In this document: piece by piece, positions 1 through 7,700 of the stretch
Layout of the letters: each line of letters begins with the position of its first letter
How positions within the stretch are numbered: position 1 is the stretch's first letter
NCBI GenBank assembly: GCA_023229505.1
Contig: JALNZD010000028.1
Location: 1-55,180 of the forward strand
Origin: Bacteroidales bacterium
GTDB taxonomy: Bacteria; Bacteroidota; Bacteroidia; Bacteroidales; JAGOPY01
Reading direction: 5' to 3'
DNA length: 55,180 nt
Position numbers and translations under genes: made by a program
The notes under the pieces: model-generated
What the model was told of the DNA's origin: nothing
Database searches by the model: none
What the model saw: the letters and a program-made list of their open reading frames with translations, nothing else

Positions 1-158
1 GCGTGATTAAATACATTAATAATCAATCTGTTCACCACATAACAAAAACCTTTAAGGAGGAATATCTTGAAATGCTGAAAAAATTTGAGGTGGATTATGA
101 TGAACGTTTTGTTTTTAAACCGGTTGAGATTGATTATACCGTGCCTGACGGCACTTAA
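1..158 (+). CDS. REP-associated tyrosine transposase (RAYT), C-terminal end only
   Basis: The gene is open at the left edge; the visible part is the last 52 codons in the frame starting at base 3, ending at TAA 156-158. The stretch with YINNQ, HH, TFKEEYLEMLKKFEVDYDERF is what I recognise as the C-terminal end of Bacteroidota Y1 (IS200-like) transposases of the REP-associated class. The family nicks single-stranded DNA at REP hairpins with a catalytic tyrosine, which would lie left of the window. The final residues VPDGT are encoded by a REP-like palindrome (141-154), and related palindromes follow immediately downstream, as expected for a RAYT beside its own REPs. Family assignment is from pattern recognition of a short tail, so it is good but not certain. 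Confidence 0.72.
   Translation, partial: VIKYINNQSVHHITKTFKEEYLEMLKKFEVDYDERFVFKPVEIDYTVPDGT
141..154. repeat. REP-like palindrome overlapping the transposase stop region
   Basis: GTGCC-TGAC-GGCAC is a perfect 5-bp-arm hairpin with a TGAC loop. It encodes the last residues of the transposase and shares its loop with the downstream repeats. Confidence 0.7.
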
Positions 159-180
159 TGATTACGTGAATGATGAATTT

Positions 181-384
181 CTACCGATATAAAGCCCCTG
201 ACGGGGCTTGAACCTTGAACCCAATTGACAAATGAATATCTACCGATATAAAGCCCCTGACGGGGCTTGAACCTTGAACCCAATTGACAAATGAATATCT
301 ACCGATATAAAGCCCCTGACGGGTCTTGAACCTTGAAACCAATTAACAAATGAATATCTACCAATATTATGTCCCTGACGGGAC
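181..384. repeat. 59-bp tandem repeat carrying REP-like hairpins
   Basis: The motif CTACCGATAT recurs at 181, 240 and 299, exactly 59 bp apart, with a diverged fourth copy at 358. Each unit carries a hairpin: 192-209 and 251-268 are AAGCCCC-TGAC-GGGGCTT, 310-327 has one arm mismatch, and 371-384 is GTCCC-TGAC-GGGAC. All hairpins have the same TGAC loop. The rest of each unit contains a TTGAACCTTGAAC segment. The three near-identical units indicate recent duplication. Confidence 0.9.
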
Positions 385-521
385 TGAAGAGCAGAGGCGG
401 AATCGTCCGAAGAAACTGCATAACCGGACCAGGATATTGTTATCCACATTATGGAATGGATATATATCCGTAATCCAAGGTTTTGAAGGCTGTGACACAT
501 TTTCCAGCACATTGCCGGCCT

Positions 522-587
522 GTCCCGTCAGGGACAAAATATCGGTAGAAAACGAAATATTGATGAATTAAAAGTCCCGTCAGGGAC
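522..587. repeat. Inverted pair of REP-like hairpins
   Basis: Two perfect GTCCC-GTCA-GGGAC hairpins (522-535 and 574-587) lie in the opposite orientation to the tandem units, each associated with the complement of the CTACCGATAT motif or a diverged form of it. Together with 181-384 they form a head-to-head, BIME-like cluster. The DNA between 385 and 521 shows nothing recognisable. Confidence 0.8.
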
Positions 588-626
588 GATATTAAAATAA
601 ATTTTATACACAAACATGGAAGACCA

Positions 627-2369
627 ATGAAGCTGAAGAATTTTGAATCTGACGTGGAACCTGTCATCGTTGAACGAGGACTGGATTACTTTGCATCCGG
701 CGCAGTAGAAGACCTCGCCGAAGACATGCCCGGCTCCTGGAGCGCTGTAGTCATCGGATCTGAAGAATATGATGTATCAGTCGAATTTGAAAATGACTAT
801 GTAATTTCATGGGAGTGCGATTGCCCTTACGAATATGGCTTGATGTGCAAGCATGTCGCCGCCACCCTCTTTGCCATCCGGGATGAAATAAAGGGAGGCA
901 TGACATCCGATAAAAATAAAAAAGTCAAACATGACACTAACAGTAAATCATCAAAAAAAACAAAAACATCCCCGGAAAGCATCATTGACCGGCTTTCCGA
1001 AATAGAGTTAAGGAACTTTGTCAAATCACAGTTAGCTGAAAATGAAGAGCTCCGTAATGCCTTCACTATTGCCTATTCTCACTATTTAGAAGGTGATCCC
1101 GTAGAAAAATACCGCAATATACTGAAGTCAATTGTCAATAAGGCTTCAGGACGACATGGCTTTATTGAGTATAAAAACACCTACAAGGTTTCCGATCCTA
1201 TGTTTGATCTTATTTCAAGATCAAAGCAATTTCTTGCAACAAATAACCTGTACGATAGCCTGGCCATCACAAAGGTTATCATTGAAGAATTGCCGGAAAT
1301 TCTCCAAATGATAGATGATTCTGATGGTTTTGGATACCAATTCATCCAGGATGCATTCGATATTCTCGATCAGATTTCCACTGAAGCGCCACCGCTGCTG
1401 AAAGATGAATTGTTCAATTACTTCATCGAAGAAATGCCAAAGGACAAATACCGGGAATTCGCGTGGGACACCCATTTCCTTGATTTAATCCCGCAAACCA
1501 TCAGCACTATAGAACAGGAAAAACTGTTCTTTAACCTGATTGACCGGAATATTGAATTAGCAAAAAACAATGAATATGGCCAATACGGGATCATCAGGCT
1601 TTTGGAAGCGAAGATCCATTATCTGGAAAACAGCGGCCATGCGGAACAGGCTGCTGATATAATGTCAGAGAATATCGACATACCTGAATTCAGAATTAAA
1701 CTGATTGATAAAGCCATGATGGAAATCGACCTCATTCAGGCCCGGCAGCTTTGCGAAAACGGAATCTGGCAATCCGAAACTCACCGGAAATATCAAAACT
1801 CCGGTTTGAGATTTAAAGAAATCATGCTTGATATTTCTGAAAAGGAAAATAATACTGCTGAGATAAGAAAATGGGCAGAAACGCTCTTTTTTGAAGAATC
1901 ATTCAATATGGATTATTTCAGGAAGCTGAAAAAATCATGTTCACCTGCCGAATGGCCGGAAAAAGCAGAAGAAATCATCAACAAAATAAAGAAACCAGAA
2001 GCCACCGGAGATCATTATCATGCCCAGGCATTGGCAGATATCTTTGTTGAAGAAGATTACCCGGAAAGGCTGCTAACCCTGATGAAGATAAACGCCACGC
2101 ATCTTTCTTTCATTGACAGGTATTCCAAACATCTTGAAAACATTTATCCATCTGAAATGATCGCTATTTATGAGAAAAACATAACAGACCTGGCTGATCA
2201 GACAGGGCGTTCGGTATATGAAAATGTGGCAAGATACCTGATCAAAGTCCGGAAAATTAAAGATGGCGAAACAACAGTTAAAAAGCTGGTGCAAAATTTC
2301 AGGCACCAATATAAGAACCGGCGCGCCATGATGGAAGTATTAAACAAACATTTCCCGTATGATGAATGA
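627..2369 (+). CDS. SWIM zinc-finger protein, first gene of the cas adaptation operon
   Basis: A 580-residue protein. Residues 64-76 hold C-x-C-x7-C-x-H (C64, C66, C74, H76), the SWIM zinc-finger signature, usually implicated in nucleic-acid or protein binding. A lysine- and serine-rich linker (about 90-117) follows, and then some 460 mostly helical, charged residues with no domain I can name; they may be TPR- or HEAT-like. The ATG at 627 starts directly with the conserved-looking N-terminus of SWIM proteins. The TGA (2367-2369) overlaps the cas4 start, so translation is probably coupled and the protein is likely made with Cas4, Cas1 and Cas2. A link to spacer acquisition is inferred from this layout, not shown by any catalytic motif. 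It could also be a generic SWIM protein that happens to sit there. Confidence 0.85.
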   Translation: MKLKNFESDVEPVIVERGLDYFASGAVEDLAEDMPGSWSAVVIGSEEYDVSVEFENDYVISWECDCPYEYGLMCKHVAATLFAIRDEIKGGMTSDKNKKVKHDTNSKSSKKTKTSPESIIDRLSEIELRNFVKSQLAENEELRNAFTIAYSHYLEGDPVEKYRNILKSIVNKASGRHGFIEYKNTYKVSDPMFDLISRSKQFLATNNLYDSLAITKVIIEELPEILQMIDDSDGFGYQFIQDAFDILDQISTEAPPLLKDELFNYFIEEMPKDKYREFAWDTHFLDLIPQTISTIEQEKLFFNLIDRNIELAKNNEYGQYGIIRLLEAKIHYLENSGHAEQAADIMSENIDIPEFRIKLIDKAMMEIDLIQARQLCENGIWQSETHRKYQNSGLRFKEIMLDISEKENNTAEIRKWAETLFFEESFNMDYFRKLKKSCSPAEWPEKAEEIINKIKKPEATGDHYHAQALADIFVEEDYPERLLTLMKINATHLSFIDRYSKHLENIYPSEMIAIYEKNITDLADQTGRSVYENVARYLIKVRKIKDGETTVKKLVQNFRHQYKNRRAMMEVLNKHFPYDE

Positions 2370-2901
2370 CAAGACCGTTACCGGCACTCAATTTAATTAC
2401 TTCCTCGTATGCCACCGCAAGCTATGGCTCTTTTCACGCGGCATCACTATGGAGCATGAATCCGATCTTGTGTTGGAAGGAAAGCTGGTCCATGAAGAAT
2501 CATATCCCCGCCGGAATGAAAGCTTTGAGGAAATTGAAATTGACGGGATAAAAATCGACTTTTTCGATCCGAAAAATAATATCATTCATGAGATCAAGAA
2601 ATCAAACCGTTTTGAGCAAGCACATGTCTGGCAATTAAAGTATTACATCAGTATTTTAAAGGATCACGGGCTGAATAATGTTACCGGGCTGCTCGAATAT
2701 CCACGGTTACGGCGAACTGAACAGGTAATCCTGACCGAAGATGACAGAACAGAGATAAACGAATACTTAGCGGAAATCAAGAAAATATTGGCTAATGATA
2801 AGTGCCCGGACCGGAAAAAGATCACAGCATGTAAAAATTGCAGTTATTTTGATTTTTGCTGGAGTGGTGAAAGTGATGAACCCATAAGGAAACCCTCATG
2901 A
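2359..2901 (+). CDS. cas4: CRISPR-associated exonuclease Cas4
   Basis: 180 residues, normal length for Cas4. Visible RecB-family nuclease residues: H45 (VHE), an aspartate in the KIDFFD segment (D67 or D70), E78-x-K80 (EIK) and Q92 (QLKYY). Iron-sulfur cysteines are C18 (CHRKLW) and the C-terminal set C158, C161, C167. In known systems Cas4 trims prespacers and sets PAM choice and orientation during integration by Cas1-Cas2. The start overlaps the end of the SWIM gene by 11 bp, and the stop overlaps the cas1 start in an ATGA junction, so the four genes form one unit. Confidence 0.95.
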   Translation: MMNDKTVTGTQFNYFLVCHRKLWLFSRGITMEHESDLVLEGKLVHEESYPRRNESFEEIEIDGIKIDFFDPKNNIIHEIKKSNRFEQAHVWQLKYYISILKDHGLNNVTGLLEYPRLRRTEQVILTEDDRTEINEYLAEIKKILANDKCPDRKKITACKNCSYFDFCWSGESDEPIRKPS

Positions 2902-3902
2902 AAAAGACCTATTATCTATTCAATCCGGGTCGTTTGAGCCGGAAAGACAATACCCTGAAATTCACCCCGGTGAATGAAGAGGGGGCTGAGCAGGAACCAC
3001 GTTACCTGCCCGTTGAAGGGGTGTCAGACTTGTATGTTTTCGGCGAACTGACGGCAAACAGCGCGCTGTATAATTTCCTGGGCAAGAACGGGATTCCTGT
3101 CCACTTTTTTGATTATTACGAGAATTACTCCGGTTCTTTCATGCCCAAGGACCAGTTGCTTTCCGGCAAATTGCTGGTGAACCAGGTGCTTCATTATCAT
3201 AGCCGCAAGAAAAGAACGGCATTGGCTTTGAAATTCGTGGAAGGCGCTGCCTTCAACATGGTAAAAACACTCCGGTATTACGATAATCGAGGAAAGGACA
3301 CGGCATTTATCATCAGGGAGATTGAGCTTCTGGCGGAAAAAGTGCCGGAAATTATGAGAATCGATGAATTAATGGGACTGGAAGGCAATATCCGTATGAA
3401 ATACTATGAGGCCTTCGATACCATAATTGATGGTTTCGAGATGGGCAAAAGAAGCAAGCGCCCTCCTGAAAATGAAGTCAACGCCCTGATATCATTCGGC
3501 AACATGATGTGTTATTCACAATGTCTCAGGGCCATTCATCAGACCCAACTGAACCCGACCATCAGTTTCCTGCATGAGCCCGGCGAAAGAAGGTATTCCC
3601 TGGCGCTCGACCTGGCGGAAATATTTAAGCCTGTTTTGGTTGACCGGTTGATTTTCAGGATGCTTAACAAGAAAGAGATTAAACAGGAGGATTTTGAATC
3701 ATCGCTGAACAGGATTGTATTGAAGGACAAAGCAAGGAAGAAATTCGTGCAGGCTTTTGAAGAGCGGATGAATGAAACCATTGAGCACCGCAAATTAAAG
3801 CGGAAGGTGAGCTATCAGCATATGATGAAGCTGGAATGCTACAAACTCATCAAGCACCTGATGGGCATAGAAGAATATAAACCATTTAAAAGTTACTGGT
3901 AA
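2898..3902 (+). CDS. cas1: CRISPR-associated endonuclease/integrase Cas1 (type I-B-like)
   Basis: 334 residues. The N-terminal beta domain begins YYLFNPGRLSRKDNTLKF, a form I associate with type I-B Cas1. Metal-binding residues of the integrase active site are visible: E162 in GLEGNIR, H226 in FLHEPGERRYS, and D238/E241 in ALDLAEIFKP. Cas1 forms the integration complex with Cas2 and inserts new spacers at the leader end of the array. It overlaps cas4 by 4 bp and cas2 by 1 bp. The subtype call rests on general resemblance; without effector genes it cannot be fixed. Confidence 0.96.
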   Translation: MKKTYYLFNPGRLSRKDNTLKFTPVNEEGAEQEPRYLPVEGVSDLYVFGELTANSALYNFLGKNGIPVHFFDYYENYSGSFMPKDQLLSGKLLVNQVLHYHSRKKRTALALKFVEGAAFNMVKTLRYYDNRGKDTAFIIREIELLAEKVPEIMRIDELMGLEGNIRMKYYEAFDTIIDGFEMGKRSKRPPENEVNALISFGNMMCYSQCLRAIHQTQLNPTISFLHEPGERRYSLALDLAEIFKPVLVDRLIFRMLNKKEIKQEDFESSLNRIVLKDKARKKFVQAFEERMNETIEHRKLKRKVSYQHMMKLECYKLIKHLMGIEEYKPFKSYW

Positions 3903-4165
3903 TGTATGTAATCCTGGTTTACGATATTGGTGAAAAACGGGTAGGCAAGATGTTGAAGTTGTGCCGTCAGTACCTGCATTGGATACAGAATTCAGTCTTT
4001 GAAGGTGAGATTTCGCCTGCAAAGTTGAAAGAACTGATTGCCAAGGCTAAACGAATCATGAAACTAGAGATCGACAGCCTGATCATTTTCAAATCCCGCC
4101 AGCAGGAATGGCTTGATAAGGAGATCATTGGCGTTGAAAGATCGGGTCTGGAGCAGATTATTTAG
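3902..4165 (+). CDS. cas2: CRISPR-associated protein Cas2
   Basis: 87 residues with the ferredoxin-like start MYVILVYDI; D8 is the conserved aspartate. Cas2 dimers bridge two Cas1 dimers in the adaptation complex. The ATG shares its first base with the last base of the cas1 stop. The gene ends about 208 bp before the first CRISPR repeat, so the leader sits directly behind it. It is the last cas gene; no cas3, cas5, cas6, cas7, cas8, cas9 or cas10 is found anywhere in the window. Confidence 0.96.
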   Translation: MYVILVYDIGEKRVGKMLKLCRQYLHWIQNSVFEGEISPAKLKELIAKAKRIMKLEIDSLIIFKSRQQEWLDKEIIGVERSGLEQII

Positions 4166-4373
4166 TTGTCGTTGTTGAGTTTACCCTGCGCATAAACCAG
4201 GAAAAAACAACATCAGGTTCTTTGACATACTGATTTTAAACGGATTCAACAGGTTGTCGAAACCCATACAAAAATACCTAATTGGCGATCGACAAAAATT
4301 TTCACCTGAAAAACAGGCTTCATGAAGATCATAAAGCCTGTTTTTCAGGATTTTTAATTATTTTTACAAACGG
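4166..4373 (+). promoter_or_regulatory. CRISPR leader region
   Basis: An AT-rich gene-free stretch between cas2 and the first repeat. Repeats read left to right end in ATTGAAAC, the usual leader-distal end of this repeat class, and the degenerate repeat lies at the far right, so the leader is here and the array is transcribed on the + strand. I could not identify a clear promoter in it. It contains the inverted repeat at 4305-4349. Confidence 0.8.
4305..4349. terminator. 16-bp perfect inverted repeat in the leader, possible bidirectional terminator
   Basis: Arms 4305-4320 and 4334-4349 are perfectly complementary (CCTGAAAAACAGGCTT and its complement) around a 13-nt loop. The arms contain runs of A and T and are followed by ATTTTTAATTATTTTT. 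It could end the cas operon transcript, or be a structural element of the leader; it lies only 24 bp before repeat 1. Confidence 0.65.
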
Positions 4374-6811
4374 CTTTTAATCGAACCATAATGGAATTGA
4401 AACAGAAAATTATGGATGCGGCTCCGGATGATTATGAGCTTTTAATCGAACCATAATGGAATTGAAACTGATCAGATGGTTTTAGGAGTCCATTTCAAAG
4501 CGTTCTTTTAATCGAACCATAATGGAATTGAAACATTGGAGTAAAAGCTCAGCCCGGTATTCGCCGGGCTTTTAATCGAACCATAATGGAATTGAAACAC
4601 TATTCCCTGCGCATCAAACATGTTCTTATACGTTCTTTTAATCGAACCATAATGGAATTGAAACAAAATACCGGCGTCTTTCAGCCTTTCTTCATAAGCC
4701 TTTTAATCGAACCATAATGGAATTGAAACAAGAGTGCCCGACTTCTGGAATTTATTGTCGCAAAGACTTTTAATCGAACCATAATGGAATTGAAACAGAC
4801 CAACGAGATCCGGATGTCATACCTGATGGACTTTTAATCGAACCATAATGGAATTGAAACGGAGGATCCTACCTCGCTGAGCTTGCCGTCCATTCCCTTT
4901 TAATCGAACCATAATGGAATTGAAACCTCTTTTACTTTAAGCTGATTTATTAAAGCATAGGTCTTTTAATCGAACCATAATGGAATTGAAACTACTGAAA
5001 GTAGATCTTCAGGCAGTTGGCCATGAAGCTTTTAATCGAACCATAATGGAATTGAAACATGCTATCTTGATCTGGTTGGCTACTTCCACGAAGCTTTTAA
5101 TCGAACCATAATGGAATTGAAACTTCTTTGGTGGCGTTGCGCACATTTCCCAAAAGGACCCTTTTAATCGAACCATAATGGAATTGAAACTATCCACGAA
5201 TTTGCCATAGTAATTAAAGGCAAACTTTTAATCGAACCATAATGGAATTGAAACAACTATGACCAGGCAACGACCATTTACGCCGATAATCTTTTAATCG
5301 AACCATAATGGAATTGAAACCAAAGAATTCAAGACCTTCAACCAGTGGAAGGAACCTTTTAATCGAACCATAATGGAATTGAAACACGATATCAATGGCT
5401 ACCTGCTTGAGCAACTCACCGCTTTTAATCGAACCATAATGGAATTGAAACGGGGAATCTCAATGAATGTTCAAACCCCGGTTTATCTTTTAATCGAACC
5501 ATAATGGAATTGAAACATGAAGAGGTTAAATGTCCCTACGGCAAATCAGGCGATCTTTTAATCGAACCATAATGGAATTGAAACAAAATAGCTACAATAA
5601 AGCCTTTTACAAGGTCTTTCCTTTTAATCGAACCATAATGGAATTGAAACATTGCTATTACTGTTACAATACTATCCTTATGCAGTCTTTTAATCGAACC
5701 ATAATGGAATTGAAACTTAACTTGAACTTCAGGTAAAGCATACAAATCTTTTCTTTTAATCGAACCATAATGGAATTGAAACTTAACTTGAACTTCAGGT
5801 AAAGCATACAAATCTTTTCTTTTAATCGAACCATAATGGAATTGAAACCAGAAAAAACAATGATAGGTTATTTCAGGTATTGGCTTTTAATCGAACCATA
5901 ATGGAATTGAAACCAGAAAAAACAATGATAGGTTATTTCAGGTATTGGCTTTTAATCGAACCATAATGGAATTGAAACATCACATGGCCGAAATTGGATG
6001 ATACAGGTTATACTTTTAATCGAACCATAATGGAATTGAAACCACGGGCCCACGGTGTTTTCAAGCCCGGCCTTGTGCTTTTAATCGAACCATAATGGAA
6101 TTGAAACCACGGGCCCACGGTGTTTTCAAGCCCGGCCTTGTGCTTTTAATCGAACCATAATGGAATTGAAACATTTTAACTCAGGATGTAACTCCCGGAA
6201 ATAAATTACCTTTTAATCGAACCATAATGGAATTGAAACATCTGCCCGGGATATCACGCCTCATTTGCTGAAGGCTTTTAATCGAACCATAATGGAATTG
6301 AAACGAACCAATCCGTAAGATGATCAACAGCGAAATGTTCTTTTAATCGAACCATAATGGAATTGAAACTGCTTGCACTGCTTGGCATTGACCTGGCCGC
6401 GATCTTTTAATCGAACCATAATGGAATTGAAACTTAAGTTCGAAGTTCATAAATGTCTGGTTCATTGCTTTTAATCGAACCATAATGGAATTGAAACGCT
6501 ATTATAGCTCCGATATAAATGTATGTTGTTGTCCTTTTAATCGAACCATAATGGAATTGAAACATGCCTCTAAGGCATTGATCTCTTTTTTGTAAAGTCT
6601 TTTAATCGAACCATAATGGAATTGAAACTTTAAATAAAAAGTCGGATATCCTGCCGATTTATACTTTTAATCGAACCATAATGGAATTGAAACTTGATAA
6701 TAAACCATTTTCCCAGACAACCACTTCAGCTTTTAATCGAACCATAATGGAATTGAAACCTCTCCAATCGCCATTACTAAAGCTACCACGCCGTCTTTTA
6801 ATCGAACCATA
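4374..6811 (+). CRISPR. CRISPR array: 37 full 30-bp repeats plus one truncated repeat, 37 spacers
   Basis: The repeat is 30 bp, beginning CTTTTAATCGAACCATAATG and ending GAATTGAAAC. Full copies run from 4374-4403 to 6730-6759 with no sequence change that I could see. Spacers are mostly 34-37 nt (one of 38). The last unit (6795-6811) keeps only the first 17 bases, then the sequence diverges. Three spacers occur as adjacent duplicates: 5717-5752 with 5783-5818, 5849-5883 with 5914-5948, and 6043-6077 with 6108-6142, leaving 34 distinct spacers. The array follows cas2 directly. The size and perfect repeats suggest a recently active locus. No spacer obviously matches other DNA in this window by eye. 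Confidence 0.99.
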
Positions 6812-6871
6812 GGTAGCCAGTGCGGGCACAACACCAGAATTAGGGCAAAGTTGTCATTGTTTATTCAATTT

Positions 6872-6906
6872 AACCTGACGGGTTTGGCGACGCCATCAGG
6901 TTTTTC
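6872..6906 (+). terminator. Probable rho-independent terminator after the CRISPR array
   Basis: AACCTGACGG (6872-6881) pairs with CCATCAGGTT (6893-6902) with one mismatch around an 11-nt loop and runs into a T-tract. It would end pre-crRNA transcription before the convergent pdxH gene. Confidence 0.65.
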
Positions 6907-6914
6907 ATTCACCG

Positions 6915-6956
6915 CGACCTGTCAGCGTCCGACATAAGGAGGACCTGACAGGGTCG
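6915..6956. repeat. REP-like palindrome between array and pdxH
   Basis: CGACCTGTCAG (6915-6925) faces CTGACAGGGTCG (6945-6956) with a one-base bulge, and the enclosed GTCC/GGAC can extend the hairpin. A TTGAACTTTGAAC-like tail follows, as in the REP cluster at the left end. It lies between the array terminator and the end of pdxH. Confidence 0.65.
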
Positions 6957-6983
6957 AAAACACACTTTGAACTTTGAACTGAT

Positions 6984-7625
6984 TTATGGCGCCAGCCGTT
7001 CTATAACCCATTCCGCTCCTTTTCGTATGTACCGTATTCTGTCGTGGAGCCGGTTCGGACGGCCCTGCCAAAATTCAATCATTTCCGGAACAACTTGGTA
7101 ACCGCCCCAATGAACAGGCCTTTTGTGCTCACCGGTATGATCTTTAAGGTATTCTTTCCTGAGGTTTTCGAGATGCCGGCGATCGGGAATTGATGTGCTC
7201 TGGGGCGAGATAATAGCGCTTACCTGGCTTTCGGCGGGACGTGAATGAAAATAGTCATCTGATTCTTTCCCGGAGGTTTTAATGACGAAACCTTCAATCC
7301 GCACCTGGCGTTCGAGTTCCTTCCAGTAAAATACCAGGGCGACCCGGTGGTTTTTAGCTATCTCTCGTCCTTTCCTGCCTTCGTAGTTCGTAAAAAAAAC
7401 AAAGCTGTTTGAGTCAAAGCCTTTCAACAGCATCATGCGGGCTGATGGTTTTCCTTCAGGGGAAACAGTGGCCAGCGTCATGGCCGTAGGTTCATCAATT
7501 TCTGCTGAAAGCGCCTGCTCCATCCATATACCGAATTGTTGAACCGGATCGGGATGGACATGGAAAATATCCAGTTCATCCCGAAGGTACTCATTCCTGA
7601 TTTCAGAGAGGTCGTTCTTTTGCAT
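6984..7625 (-). CDS. pdxH: Pyridoxamine/pyridoxine 5'-phosphate oxidase
   Basis: 213 residues, the normal family length. It makes pyridoxal 5'-phosphate from PNP or PMP using FMN and oxygen. Family landmarks: MTLATVSPEGKPSARMMLLKGFD, FFTNYEGRKGREIAKN, ALVFYWKELERQVRIEG, SRPAESQVSAIISPQS and the C-terminal FWQGRPNRLHDRIRY with the substrate-binding arginines, ending RLAP. The reading frame stays open upstream to 7739, but that extension runs through a repeat and the tricorn gene's end, so ATG 7625 (MQKNDLSEIRNEYLRDEL) is the start. It is the last gene of a minus-strand run behind the tricorn protease gene. Confidence 0.96.
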   Translation of the reverse strand: MQKNDLSEIRNEYLRDELDIFHVHPDPVQQFGIWMEQALSAEIDEPTAMTLATVSPEGKPSARMMLLKGFDSNSFVFFTNYEGRKGREIAKNHRVALVFYWKELERQVRIEGFVIKTSGKESDDYFHSRPAESQVSAIISPQSTSIPDRRHLENLRKEYLKDHTGEHKRPVHWGGYQVVPEMIEFWQGRPNRLHDRIRYIRKGAEWVIERLAP

Positions 7626-7645
7626 GGAGCAAAGATCGGGAAAAA

Positions 7646-7700
7646 AGTTGGCAGTTGGCAGTAGGCAGTAGGCAGTAATAATTACTGCTGTCAACTGCCT
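7646..7700. repeat. Short-period intergenic repeat of the GGCAGTA type
   Basis: Copies of GTTGGCAGT and GTAGGCAGT follow one another, then an inverted CTGCCTAC block. The tricorn stop codon (7699-7701) lies in its edge. It looks like a dispersed intergenic element; hairpin formation between the two halves is possible. Confidence 0.6.

Noticed and set aside
240..667. Small ORFs of 70-90 codons with VPDGT-type peptides
   Set aside because: They translate the REP-like hairpins and tandem units; codon use and overlap with repeats argue against genes.
627..2369. SWIM protein as a Cas effector nuclease
   Set aside because: No nuclease or helicase motif is visible; only the zinc finger and helices.
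5009..5811. Open frames reading FQFHYGSIKR or SFNRTIMELK on either strand
   Set aside because: They are translations of the CRISPR repeat and spacers, not genes.
4404..6794. Self-targeting spacers
   Set aside because: No spacer was seen by eye to match genes in this window; a search against the whole genome and viruses is required to say more.
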